Source: Gossypium raimondii
Taxonomy: Eukaryota; Streptophyta; Magnoliopsida; Malvales; Malvaceae
DNA length: 64,000 nt
Reading direction: 5' to 3'
Assembly (NCBI RefSeq): GCF_025698545.1
Contig: NC_068571.1
Coordinates: 37,915,733 to 37,979,732 of the forward strand
This document shows positions 37,101 through 47,498 of the stretch, piece after piece. The position numbers were made by a program, and so were the translations under genes. The notes under the pieces were generated by a model. It was given only the letters and a program-made list of their open reading frames with translations, made no database searches and was not told the DNA's origin. The stretch's first letter is position 1. Every line of letters starts with the position of its first letter.

Positions 37101-39290
37101 TTTAATTGGATCTTCATATTAATAATTTAAGCAAAATTCTCATCATCTAACTCCTCTTGTACCAAATCCTCAAGTTTTTCTATCAATTCTTTTTTGAGAC
37201 CTTTCTTTTTAGAATTTATCAAGCTAGCCCATTTGATCAACCCAAATTTTAGTTGTTTAAGCCTATTTAACAACTCACCAGAAGTTGACTCCCATAAACA
37301 TTTCATTTCTTTTTCAAACAAGTCTTCCAAAACCCACCAAGCCTTAAATCGAAACTTTCGCCTAACCAATTTATTCTATTCCTGTTCTGTGCGAATAAGG
37401 AGCGGACAATGACCAGAGAAAAAATGTGGAAGATGTTGAATCATCGCATTAGGAAACATCTTAAACCATTTAGCATTGGCTACACCCCTATCCAGTCGCT
37501 CTCTGATTTTGTCTCTGGCAAATTTCCTCTTTCCCATGTAAACCACACCTCGGAATAACCAATATCCATCAACTGACAATCCTTTAAAAGCTTCCATTCT
37601 CCCCTCCTCCCTCGGCACCTCTCCTACTTTTTCAAACCCATACAAAATCTCGTTAAAATCCCTACACACCAACCAGGGAAGCTCCTGATTGTGCCCTAAA
37701 TTATGTAACAGATTTCATGACTCATCTATATTCCTTATATATGGGGACCCATAAAACCCGGTTAACCTCTACCTCAAACTCTTATTATCTTCCATTACCT
37801 CAAAATCAATATGATTACTAGAATAACTGTTAAGACTGATTGAAACATCCTCTCTCCATGCTAGACAAAACCCTCATTTCAAACCCATCGTCGACACTTC
37901 AATACCATACAAGAAACCACATGTCCTAACCCTCTCCATCTTTGTTGTACTCAGTTTAGTCTCCATAAAGAAGACAACTTGGGGATTATACATCTTCAAC
38001 ACATACCGAAGTCTTCTAACGGTCTGTGGATTCCTCAAACCACAGACGTTCTAACTTAATATTTTCATTGCAATCAGTTGGCTTACCCATTGGCAGCCGC
38101 CGATACAAGGTAGTCTTGTCCTATCGCCCTCCTTAATCTGACCACCAAAGACCCCATATTCGTCTCATTCGTGCAAACATCACCTTCTCTTCTAGCCCTC
38201 TTTTTCCCTCACCCCTTCACTAGCTGATTCCTCTAAGTCATGATCCATAGCCGTTTGACCCCGAGACTTTGTAAATTCCCCTATGGTAGCCACTGTAGAA
38301 TAAAGATCGTATTCCAAATTCACACACAATATAAGATTGATACTAGTAGTAGACATTCCTTCACCCCCTCACCTCAATTCCACATTCCAGAATTAGACCT
38401 CTCAATAGAATCTCCCTTTTTCTCCCCCATTCATTCATCTCTAAGCTATACGCTTTTCATTTCCATAGCCCTTTTAAATTGGGCTCGTAACGACAAATCC
38501 CACCAAATCTCAACAACCTCAACCCCTAAAGACATTTTTACTTAGTAGAAAGAATCCCCATGCCCTAGACGATTGCAAAAGAAACAAAATAACTTTAATC
38601 TTTCATATTTAAAAGTAACATAACCAAAATTTCTTGGGGGGAAACATAACCCTCTTTTTCCTTTTCAATAGACTACGAACATCCAAACAAACCCTAACCC
38701 ATAAGTAATTTCAAAATCCTCTTCCCAAACTAGCATTGTCATACTCCTCAAATTTTCAAAGAAAATCACCAAGTTGCCTTGCCAAAGCTTCATTACGAAA
38801 TATTGATGGAACCTTAAGAATTTGAATCTAAAAATATGCAAAAATCAAAGGAACCTTCAACAGATCTTCCTTATTCTCTTGACAGTGAATAATCAAGAGA
38901 TGATCATTAAAAATCCAAGGATTCCCATTAACAACACGTTCCATGTCCATTCTATGATAAAACTTAAACAAAAACCTTTTTTCTCCCAGATCTGATATCT
39001 GAACCCCTGTAACCAAATGCCACAGATTTGCCATAGTACTTCTCATTGTCAGAAAGTAAATGACACTGGCTGTCACAAAACACCCCACCAAACAAAACTC
39101 AGTATCCACATCCACAGAACCCACTTGTCCTTGCACGTACAGAATCTCATCCTCTTCATCATCTAAAGACAAATCATCCAAATCCTTTTCTATTCTCACC
39201 AACCAAAGCCCACAATCAATTAAAAAGACTAAGCAAAACACTACACCAATGCCGCCCAACCAAGAAAACACAAAACCCTAGAAACAAAAG
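34190..39290 (-). mobile_element. LINE (non-LTR retrotransposon), near full length but broken
   Basis: Read on the minus strand, domains come in LINE order. ORF1-like DUF4283 is at 39271-38828, followed by a zinc knuckle-like FCFFCNRLGHG near 38620. Endonuclease/exonuclease/phosphatase fragments (CRDFNEIL, GHCPLL) are at 37672-37376. RT blocks include VLIPKFPNPINLRNFGPIS at 36640-36570, and the catalytic region at 36128-35748 shows FTYDN where FADD is expected. Next come GRLINYPDSLLANVLKAKYFP (35480), a zinc-binding CxRCES region (34820) and RNase H (34521-34210; INFDASF, AAEGHA, EGDART). Stops and frameshifts are scattered, so no frame could drive transposition. 5' and 3' ends are approximate. 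Confidence 0.9.
38828..39271 (-). pseudogene. LINE ORF1 fragment (DUF4283)
   Basis: A 147-codon open stretch contains RSTMANLWHLVTGVQISDLG and RFLFKFYHRMDMERV, then NGNPWIFNDHLLIIH, the DUF4283 pattern found in ORF1-type proteins of plant LINEs. Numbering is given from the 5' end on the minus strand. The N-terminal part is also open and acidic. It belongs to the LINE at 34190-39290 and has lost its downstream continuity. Confidence 0.8.
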
Positions 39291-39399
39291 AACATGCTAG
39301 AAACATCAGACCAAAGACGTGCTAGAGAGGGTAGACCTTATTTTCTTAATGGTAAGTGAATAATGAATTGGGATATTGGTATAGGGTTGGGCTAAAAAT

Positions 39400-39560
39400 A
39401 ATTATGCTAATCACGTCACTGGTTTAGTAATAAATTTGTATGGGTTTTAAGTTTATTGGCATGAGGTCTAGAGTTCGATCTCTATGTTTGTAAACCATTT
39501 CCATTTCTTTATTGTAATGTAATTGTCCAATTGTATAAAGAAAATCGAGATTATAGTCCA
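39400..39560 (+). mobile_element. SINE-like unit
   Basis: GAGTTCGATCTC at 39471-39482 fits a Pol III B box, and an A-box-like stretch lies 25-35 bp upstream. A tail rich in T and A follows. No target duplication was resolved, so this is tentative. Confidence 0.35.
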
Positions 39561-41008
39561 AAAAATCCCTAAAGTGATTCCCCATCAAGCATGACTAGAT
39601 TTTGTTACCCTCATAAAACTTGAAAAAGTCATCTAGAAACACCTCCAAATCCTCAAGGAAAGGCTAACCAAACATGGAACATTTTACCACCCATTTACAA
39701 CAAAGAACCTCTCCATCAACATAAAACGACAAGCATTCCACCAGAACAAACAACTTGGATATTAAAAATTTTACAACATAAAATCGACATGAAATTAAAA
39801 ACACTAAAAAAATTAAAATAAATATTTTTCAACAAATTGAAAATGATTTTTTATAAAAAAAATTATACTTAAATAACTCTAACATAGGTGCAACTTAACA
39901 AGTAAATGTCTCTAAAATAGTAGCAAAATTAACAATAAAATAAGGGTTATACAATATCTAAAAAATAACAACAAAATAGTATCAATATAATAGTAAAATA
40001 AAAGCAAAATAGTGAGAAAACAAAAAAAAACATATATATATATATATATTCTTTTTGCAAATACGTGCAGATCTTGGCTCAGGCAAAAAAGGTCTTATTT
40101 GAGGCCTGACCCATATATTTTTTTGCTCAAATCCATTTTTTAGGCCTATATTTTTGTCTAAACCCTCTCACTTTTCGGGTAATCCGGTCCATGGACAGGT
40201 CTATACCGAACCAAGCTTTAGGGTATTTTTTATTATTATGTCAAACAAGTATTATTAGAACTCCAACTTCAAAACGTAGCAGTGGAGGCCCCTATTCACA
40301 TCCAAGAATTAGAGTTCAAACTTTAGTAGTGTGATCCCTTCTTTATATTCTATTTGTAAAAAAAAAAAATTAAGTTAACTTAACCCTACTTGAAAAAAAG
40401 TGATGACTCTCAAAAATAAAACAAAATGAAATCTCAAACATAATAAAGTTCATCAGCTGATCTCTTAACTACATTGCAATAAAAACCGATTAAGATTTGA
40501 ATAAATGAAGAAAGATGTTAGTTACTATCCTATTAGTGAAACCACCTTTTGAGTTATAAAACATGATTAAGAAACATGTGAAATTAATATACTACTTTAC
40601 TTGGTACATGCGGGACGAGCTTGTATGAATGCTATCAACATGGGGTTTAAAATTATTATAAAAATTATGATTATTTAACATATTATATTCTTTGATTTAT
40701 TTGATTACAATATACTGAATAATAGCAAAACCATAAAAACATATTTTATTAACTTATCTTGCTGCTCCTTTTTTACTTGAAATTTATAATAATTTATTCA
40801 TTTTTCTAGCAAATCAATTTCATATCTTATTTTTAAATAAATAAATTGAAATAAGTAATTAGGTTTCTCTTTTGATCAATGTGATGCGGAAAAGAAGAAA
40901 AATATGTTTTCAATTTTTACCAAAACATTTTATTTGTTATGATTTAAAATAGCAAAATTGTTATAAAAAGTAACATTTTAGCGAAATTTAATAGGCATTT
41001 TATATGAG
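39560..41008. other. AT-rich spacer with a TA microsatellite and a decayed repeat
   Basis: A (TA)n run lies at about 40031-40049. At 40064-40210 there is a decayed repeat on the minus strand, related in its GGCCT/GACC-type phrases to 49470-49690. No ORF of note. Confidence 0.4.
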
Positions 41009-41290
41009 GAAAATAATCTAAACACGTCCTTAGTCTAATCAGAATTGAGCGAATTGATTCAAAGAGTAATATACAACTTATCAAGTCAAATTAGAGAGAG
41101 ATTTTGTCTTGAGTATTGGAGTGGATAACTTCCAGAAGATAGAGACATAAATATGACTAACTTAACCGATAATACATTGGATAGGACTCAAGTAGAATAA
41201 ATCCTAGATATGTTTATGGACTTATTCACTTGTGACGTTCATAGTGTAACACATATATTTTGTTGTAAATGAAAGTCTAAGTTTAAATAG
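41009..41290 (+). repeat. Dispersed repeat, copy B
   Basis: Second copy of the repeat at 32783-33105, same orientation, about 8.2 kb downstream and separated by the LINE. Similarity is interrupted by small indels. DNA downstream to about 42060 resembles long LTR sequence but has no fixed termini. Confidence 0.7.
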
Positions 41291-42069
41291 ACAAGGAACC
41301 AAAAATTGGTATGTTGAGTATACGACATCTGCAATATGTAGCATCATTTCACAATAGTGGAATTAATAACCCAATAAAGGGTAATTGATACCCTCTTGAC
41401 GACATTACATGATAGATGAAAAGTAAACAAAGTCATGAGTAATTCTTTTTGTGATAAATTATTTAATTATTATTTGATAGTAATTGAATTTTAATGAAGG
41501 AATATGTAATGGTTAGAATGAGATAAAATAGAATCATATTGGGAGAATGAATTTATCCCAAAGAGATTAAGGATATCTTATGAGTTTAACACATTTATTG
41601 CAATGTCATTGGATTAGCACTTTTGAGTAGCTTTCATAATGATATATAATAAGGAGAACTCAATTATTATACTTTAGTGGAATGACTCAATGACTAAATA
41701 TTGTTATAATTAATAAACAAAGAGCTGGAACTAAATCACAAATTATTTGATCCCTAATTATATATGTCCAATTGGTCCCTTTACTAGCTTGAGATAATCG
41801 AAAGCGAATGGCATGTAGAACCAATAGTATGAAACAAATAAAATGATGAAGATAAATAGATAACATATATCACTATCTGCGGTGAATGTATTTTCTTACT
41901 AAGTACAGAATATGATTTAAAAATTAATTTAAGTTCTTGAATTATTATTTAATTAATTATAATTAAAGAATTAAAATTCGAAGTAGGAATTAAATTGATT
42001 AATTCATTACAGATTTGTTGAATAAGACAATTAAATCAATTAAATAAACTTGAGAATTACATTTAGGGA
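41291..42069. other. LTR-like AT-rich DNA
   Basis: No ORF; the composition and phrases such as TGTCCAATTGGTCCCT resemble long retrotransposon LTRs I associate with cotton. Boundaries are unknown. Confidence 0.3.
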
Positions 42070-42362
42070 CAATGGTAATGATGGTTTTATTGAGCTCTCT
42101 TAACAACACATTAGATCATAGAAAAGAAAAAGTAAAAGTAATGTCGAGGCTACTATGTCCCAAAACTGCTAGTAGAAGAGGCTCGACTTGCCATCAATAA
42201 TACCCAAGGCTTTAAGAGCACCAATTTGGAAAATGGCTTCTTTCACTTCCCTCCCCGTGAATGGCTGAGAAAGAAAAGAAATGTCATCCTAGGTGAGACA
42301 AGGGATGTTGAGTTCCCTCAAAGAAACCACAATAGTTTCCCTTCTAATAGTAACTGGGCTAC
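42070..42362 (-). pseudogene. LINE reverse transcriptase fragment, part 2 (left of the copia insertion)
   Basis: The minus strand reads PFTGREVKEAIFQIGALKAL then SSLFY and QFWDIV, the first conserved block of plant LINE RT (usually ...ALFQIGPLKAPGPDGF...FYQ.FW). It is the continuation of the fragment at 44752-45360 across the copia element. Confidence 0.75.
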
Positions 42363-42792
42363 TGTTAGAGTTGTGTGACCCAAATTCTAAGAGATTGCTT
42401 GCAAGTCAAGTTAAACACAAATATATTTTCTTTCTAGAAGATTTAGTATTTATTAGTATAATATATTTAACATTTATTAGTATAGTTTATTTCACTTACT
42501 AATTTAGCCTATAAATAGGCTCTTTTACAATCTTAAAAATACATCCATTAAATTAGAACTCTTAACACATTCAGAGAATTTTGTGTTTACGTTTTGAGGG
42601 TTATTTGTTTTCGGGTTTTCGGGGTTTAGTTGTTATCTCCATCTTTTGTACTCTTCGTTCTTTTGCCATTATAGTAAAATTATCTTTGCCCGTAGTTTTT
42701 ATCCTCTTTAGAGGGGTTTTTCCACGTTAAATTTGTGTGTTCATCTTCTACTATTTTTACTTGTTCGTTGCTTAATCGGGACGATCCTAACA
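42363..42792 (+). repeat. 5' LTR of the nested copia element
   Basis: Begins TGTTAGAGTTGTGTGACCC and ends CGATCCTAACA. A TATAAATAGG box sits near 42511, as expected for an LTR promoter, followed by a leader-like stretch. Confidence 0.88.
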
Positions 42793-42839
42793 AGTGATAT
42801 CAGAGCTAGTTCAATTTTCATAGATCAGCCCGTTCAGAG

Positions 42840-43520
42840 ATGGCAGCAACAAGGTTTGAAATTGAGAAGTTCGATGGTGAGACAAATTTCAATTTGTGGC
42901 AAGTTCGGATGATGGCAATTTTAGTTCAAAACGGCTTGAAAAAGGTTGTTATAGGGAAAAAGCCTGAGAATCTAAATCAAACAGAATGGGAAGAGCTTGA
43001 TGAAAAGGCCTTGTCCGCAATCCAGTTGTGCTTCGCGAATACAGTATTGCAAGAGGTATTGATGGAGAAGACCTCATTCGCCTTGTGGAAAAGGTTAGAA
43101 ACTCTTTATGCGACTAAGTCTCTGGCTAACCGTTTAGTGTTGAAACAATGTCTATTTACGTTTCGCATGAACGAAGGTGAGCTTCTTAAAGATCACATCA
43201 GTCAATTCATTACTCTTTTAAATGATTTAAAGAACGTTGAGGTTCATATTGACGATGAATATCAAGCTATGCTATTATTGTGCTATTTACCCTCTTCATA
43301 CAAGTCTTTCAGGGAGACCCTGATTTATGGCAGAGACAAACTCTCGTTCGAAGATGTGAAGGGTTATTTGTTGAATAGAGACAAACTCGACAATGAGTTT
43401 GGTTTGAATAGCAAAGCAGATAGGCAAGCTTCCGTTTTGGTAGCATCAAAGAAACGAGACAAAAGGTGTCGCTATTGTAAAAAGTTAGGTCATGTCAAAG
43501 CAGATTGTTATAAACTATGA
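42840..43520 (+). CDS. Copia gag polyprotein (UBN2 type) with CCHC zinc knuckle
   Basis: The 226-residue open frame begins 47 bp after the LTR. N-terminal motif FDGETNFNLWQVRMMAIL is the gag_pre/UBN2 signature; LWKRLETLYATKSLANRLV and MNEGELLKDHISQF follow in family order. The C-terminus CRYCKKLGHVKADC is a C-X2-C-X4-H-X4-C nucleic-acid-binding knuckle. It stops at TGA 43518-43520, where family members usually have Trp and continue into protease in the same frame, so this is a prematurely ended gag-pol. Function in packaging could be retained. Confidence 0.85.
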   Translation: MAATRFEIEKFDGETNFNLWQVRMMAILVQNGLKKVVIGKKPENLNQTEWEELDEKALSAIQLCFANTVLQEVLMEKTSFALWKRLETLYATKSLANRLVLKQCLFTFRMNEGELLKDHISQFITLLNDLKNVEVHIDDEYQAMLLLCYLPSSYKSFRETLIYGRDKLSFEDVKGYLLNRDKLDNEFGLNSKADRQASVLVASKKRDKRCRYCKKLGHVKADCYKL

Positions 43521-44254
43521 AATAAAAAAACTGCTGAGAGTAACGAGGAAGATGTAGTTGGTGCTAATTTGGTCGATGAAGGTGGTGATGATTTCTTGTT
43601 AGTGTCAACGAGCGATAACTCCAAGCTTACGTCTGAGTGGATCCTAGATTCAGGATGTTCTTTCCACATGTGTCTCAATAGAGAATGGTTCTCCACATAC
43701 GATTCGATTGAAGGTGGAGTTGTGCACATGGGAAGCGATTCATCTAGTAAGATAATCGGTATTGGTCTTTGTTAAAATTAGGATACGATGGGACGATTAG
43801 GACACTCTCGGATGTCGGTATGTACCGATTCTGAAAGAATCTCATCTCCTTGAGTATTTTAGACTTGAAAGGATGTAGAATCAACATCGAGTCGAGCGAC
43901 ATTAAAGTATCTTGTGGAGCTCTCGTTTTGTTAAAAGGTAAAAGAACTGGCTGTCTTTATATTCTGGCAGGTTCTACAGTGACCGGTGAAATCGGACGTC
44001 CCTCGTCCGTTACGGAGTCAAAGTCAACTCGTTTGGAGCAAAGGCAACTTGGTCATAGGAGGGAAAAAGGTATGACCATTTCGTTGAAGAGAGGTTCTCT
44101 TTTGGATGCAGGTTTTGAAAAGTTAGGGCACTGTATTCGTGAAAATCAAACCCGGGTTAGTTTTGATTTGGCAGTGCACAAGTCGAAGGCTAGAAGTCTT
44201 CCAGCTTTTAAGCATAGATTTGACTCAGTTAATTCCCTGCATAGTTCAAGATAG
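43521..44254 (+). pseudogene. Copia protease and pre-integrase remnant
   Basis: In the gag frame, 43521-43775 shows WILDSGCSFHM, the aspartic protease active site (DSG). A frame change follows; LDLKGCRINIESSDIKVSCG and RTGCLYILAGSTV resemble the region before integrase. The remainder to 44254 has no catalytic domain, showing a large deletion of pol. Confidence 0.8.
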
Positions 44255-44311
44255 GCCCATGACGGGTTTTGGCAAAGATGGCGTTGAAGGAATTTGTGTC
44301 AAGGTGGAGAT

Positions 44312-44751
44312 TGTTAGAGTTGTGTGACCCAAATTCTAAGAGATTACTTGCAAGTCAAGTTAAACAAAAATATATTTTCTTTCTAGAAGATTTAGTATTT
44401 ATTAGTATAATATATTTAACATTTATTAGTATAGTTTATTTGACTTACTAATTTAGCCTATAAATAGGCTCTTTTACAATCTAAAAATACACCCATTAGA
44501 TTAGAACTCATAACACATTCAAAGAATTTTGTGTTTACGTTTTGAGGGTTCTTTGTTTTCGGGTTTTCGGGGTTTAGTTGTTATCTCCATCTTTTGTACT
44601 CTTCGTTCTTTTGCCATTATAGTAAAATTATCTTTGCCCGCGGTTTTTATCCTCTTTGGAGGGGTTTTTACACGTTAAATTTGTGTGTTTATCTTCTCAA
44701 TTTCTTCTACTATTTTTACTTGTTCGTTGCTTAATCGGGACGATCCTAACA
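44312..44751 (+). repeat. 3' LTR of the nested copia element
   Basis: Preceded by the polypurine context AAGGTGGAGAT. Carries a 10-bp tandem duplication (AATTTCTTCT-type) near 44698-44710 absent from the 5' LTR, plus a few substitutions. Confidence 0.88.
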
Positions 44752-45360
44752 TCTACAATAAAAGTTCTCAAAAAGTTAACAAAGACATGTTGGACCGATG
44801 TAGGACCGGATCATCAACCTAGACATTGTTGGAGTCCTTGATGCCTTTGGTTCTATTTTTAGCTCTTCTATGTTTTGTAGAGAGGTGAAAGAATTTGTGT
44901 TTTGATCTCCCGATTTGTGTCACAGAAGCTTGGGTTTTTGAAGCCAATGTAGCTGCTCTTGTTCTTCAAGTAGTTTAAGGTCGGCTCTGATTTCCTTTTC
45001 CTGGTCTAAGGTGCTTGGGGTAGAGATGTCAGGTTGTGCATTCATTAAAGCACATTCTAAGTCCAACTTTCTTTTTTGTAGGCTACCGAAGATGTCCTTC
45101 CACTTGCGAAGAAAAGAACTTTTGATCTTGGTTTTGCAAACCAGATTACGGGAAGGGGATCCCACCACATTAGAAGCGATAAGGTATGCGTTGGAATGGT
45201 GTTCTTTTATTTGTAAAAACAACCATCGACCCATGATTGGAGTGAATGATCGGACAAATTCTCATAGTGACTGAAGCAAGACTCATTGGGCAAAGGCCCT
45301 ATTGAGTCCTTCCAAGACTACATTGAAAAATATCACCTTCCTTTTCCCCTATTGATTCAA
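44752..45360 (-). pseudogene. LINE fragment, part 1 (right of the copia insertion)
   Basis: The minus strand contains LRKWKDIFGSLQKRKLDLE and DLKLLEEQEQLHWLQKPKLL, followed in another frame by GDQNTNSF, matching the segment between endonuclease and RT in plant LINEs. Its RT continues at 42362-42070. The 5' end at about 45360 is approximate. Confidence 0.75.
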
Positions 45361-45583
45361 AGTCACTGGCAAAATTTTTAAAAAAAATTGTAATTTCTCG
45401 AGGGTGTTTCCCAAATTTAAATGCTCAATGCAAGTACCTGGTATAAAGAGGAAATCAACAACACATCTGGGTTAATGAATAAACAATTTGGAGAGTATGT
45501 TTGCAAAAGTTAGAACTTGATTAATCAAATTGCAATTTTTATATTTAGATAACACTATAATTTAATTAGAACTAATTTCAATT

Positions 45584-46429
45584 TTATAATACTTCCAATC
45601 CATACAATACACCAGCATGCTTTTCCGGTCCCTCGTTCACAAAATACACGTCCCTCATTTTCTGAAACGTGTGCCAAGTCAGCAAAGAATCGGACCCGGC
45701 TTGGTGAGATTTCCCAACCGCACGGTTCACATCTAACGTTTGAGCCAGCCGGTCCAACCCACCATACAAGCTCTTGCAGAATCTCGTTATGTGCTTCACA
45801 TCGTAAACTTTGTTCCCGAAAAACACCCTCAGAATTCTCGAAAACTCATCCAAGCCCTCGGGCAAGTCTCGTCGCGTTAGGATCTTAACCAGGTACCCGA
45901 AATCATACGCGCTGTGGAACGTCACCCAACTCACTGAGTCGTTGCATACGAGTCCAGAGGACATGGTCAACTCAGCGAATCGAGCCGAGTCGATCCCGTT
46001 TTCCTTGTTCTTCTCAAAATCAACCCCTTGCCTCCTCAAAAGCTCAATGGAATCAGGGGCGTGAGCGTCACGCTCCACATCGAAGTCGCAGAAATTGAAT
46101 TGCCAGATGAACTGAGTGTCGTCGGTTCCGAGAACCGGCAGGTTACCTGAAGAATCGGAGAGAGTGAGGCCCACTTGGATCAAGTTGAGAGCATCAACGT
46201 TGGATTTGAGGATCTTGTAATGATCGGAGGGTCGGAGGAGTTGCTCATGGTAAGGCCTAGTGAGGTCCACTTTTGGTCTGAAAACAAGACCGGGAAATTC
46301 AGTGTCCATGGAAACGAAAGGGAAGTCATCAATTACCCGACTGATCAGCTCGAACTCTGATTCTAAATTATCCGACCAAACTTCCCTTATCTTCACAGAT
46401 CTTAAAAACCCCATGTCGGGAAATCGCAA
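45584..46429 (-). CDS. CAF1: CAF1 deadenylase, CCR4-NOT complex (CAF1-11-like)
   Basis: This intronless 281-residue protein is close to the usual CAF1 length. DEDD-type 3'-5' exonuclease residues are all present: Asp42 and Glu44 in VSMDTEFPG, Asp176 in [10 protein letters not shown] and Asp247 in [11 protein letters not shown] with His242. [11 protein letters not shown] and IWQFNFCDF are further family blocks. CAF1 removes poly(A) tails from mRNA in the cytoplasm as part of CCR4-NOT. Its plant intronless members (CAF1-5/9/11 group) are often stress responsive. The upstream in-frame Met is at residue 1 and a second at residue 6 ([13 protein letters not shown]), closer to related N-termini. Neighbouring DNA is repeat-rich and the gene stands alone. 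Confidence 0.95.
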   Translation of the reverse strand: MRFPDMGFLRSVKIREVWSDNLESEFELISRVIDDFPFVSMDTEFPGLVFRPKVDLTRPYHEQLLRPSDHYKILKSNVDALNLIQVGLTLSDSSGNLPVLGTDDTQFIWQFNFCDFDVERDAHAPDSIELLRRQGVDFEKNKENGIDSARFAELTMSSGLVCNDSVSWVTFHSAYDFGYLVKILTRRDLPEGLDEFSRILRVFFGNKVYDVKHITRFCKSLYGGLDRLAQTLDVNRAVGKSHQAGSDSLLTWHTFQKMRDVYFVNEGPEKHAGVLYGLEVL

Positions 46430-46499
46430 AGAAACTGAGAAAACAAAAATTGATCCTTTTTCTTTCTCGTATTTTTGATTTACGGTTTCTGGTTTTGGG

Positions 46500-47489
46500 G
46501 AAGATGGTGGGTTATAAGAATCGAGGGACCCTGTTTTGAATAAAATAAAAGGTGCAAATTTGGTTTGTTTTTAGTGGCAAATGGTTTGAATGCTTTTTGC
46601 CAATTTCACATTTTTCTGTGGGTCTGACAGTAGGGATTTTGGTGTCAGTTGTGCGTGCGTTGCGTGCAAGTGCATGTAACTGACGTTGCGATAAGCTTCA
46701 ACTTTTCGCTTCCTTTTTCTTTTGGTTAATGACAAATTAACTTTGTATCTTTTGTTAAATTTATTTTAATTATATTTTAAATATTTTTCTACTATCAATT
46801 TTTTTTTTTTTAGATTTAACGAAAGTATAGTTATAAAAGTTAACAGAAATGATATAGAATTTTATATATGAAATATTTTTAATGAAATATATTTTATTAT
46901 TTAGACAATCTAATAAAATAATTACATGCAAAAATAATAAAATAGATAATACATTAAATTAAAAACCTCTTAATTTAAAGAAAATAAATGTAATTATCTA
47001 AAAAATTAACTCAGTAGAAAAATTTCTCGTATGAAAAATTGAAACCTTTTGAAAGAAAAGAAAGATTAAAACATTGAATTTATTCATTAAATCATTAAAA
47101 ATAGATTAAAAAATAATAACTAATTTTGAGATTTGTCCTTCAAAATAACAACTAATTCTAATATTAATTAAATGATAATTAAGATGTTTAGATTTTTTTA
47201 TTTAAGGAATAACTTTATTTTACATAAAACAAAATTTTAAATTAGCACAATTTTTAAAAATGTAATTATTACTTTTATTAAATTAGAATTATTTTTAAAT
47301 ATATAATTATAATTATAATAACTTCTATTTCACTTGAAATTTTTATTTCTAAATGTAAATTTCTTATTAATAGATTATAGATTATAGATATAGATATAGA
47401 TATATAAATATAAATATAAATTTAAATTTATAGAAACCTAAAGTTGGATCTGAGAAAATTATGTGTATTCCCATGGACAGGAGTCATTA
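46500..47489. other. CAF1 promoter region and AT-rich spacer
   Basis: The first few hundred bases are the CAF1 promoter (minus-strand gene). The rest is very AT-rich; 47374-47440 is a TAGATA/TAAATA simple repeat. No gene seen. Confidence 0.4.
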
Positions 47490-47498
47490 CCACCATTC
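47490..47498 (+). repeat. Target-site duplication, left copy
   Basis: CCACCATTC directly before the palindromic element, identical to 49161-49169. Confidence 0.9.

Larger units (their letters stand above)
42363..44751 (+). mobile_element. Non-autonomous copia element with two LTRs, nested in a LINE
   Basis: LTRs at 42363-42792 (430 bp) and 44312-44751 (440 bp) are nearly identical apart from a 10-bp duplication in the second. Termini are TGTTAG and CTAACA. A primer-binding-like TGATATCAGAGC follows the 5' LTR, and AAGGTGGAGAT precedes the 3' LTR. The internal 1.5 kb codes gag, a protease remnant and a pre-integrase scrap, but no integrase core, RT or RNase H. Flanks share CTAC (GCTAC against TCTAC), a probable 5-bp target duplication with one change. 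It would have needed enzymes supplied in trans. Confidence 0.88.

Noticed and set aside
45810..46064. Plus-strand ORFs within 45810-46478
   Set aside because: Antisense shadows of the intact CAF1 gene.
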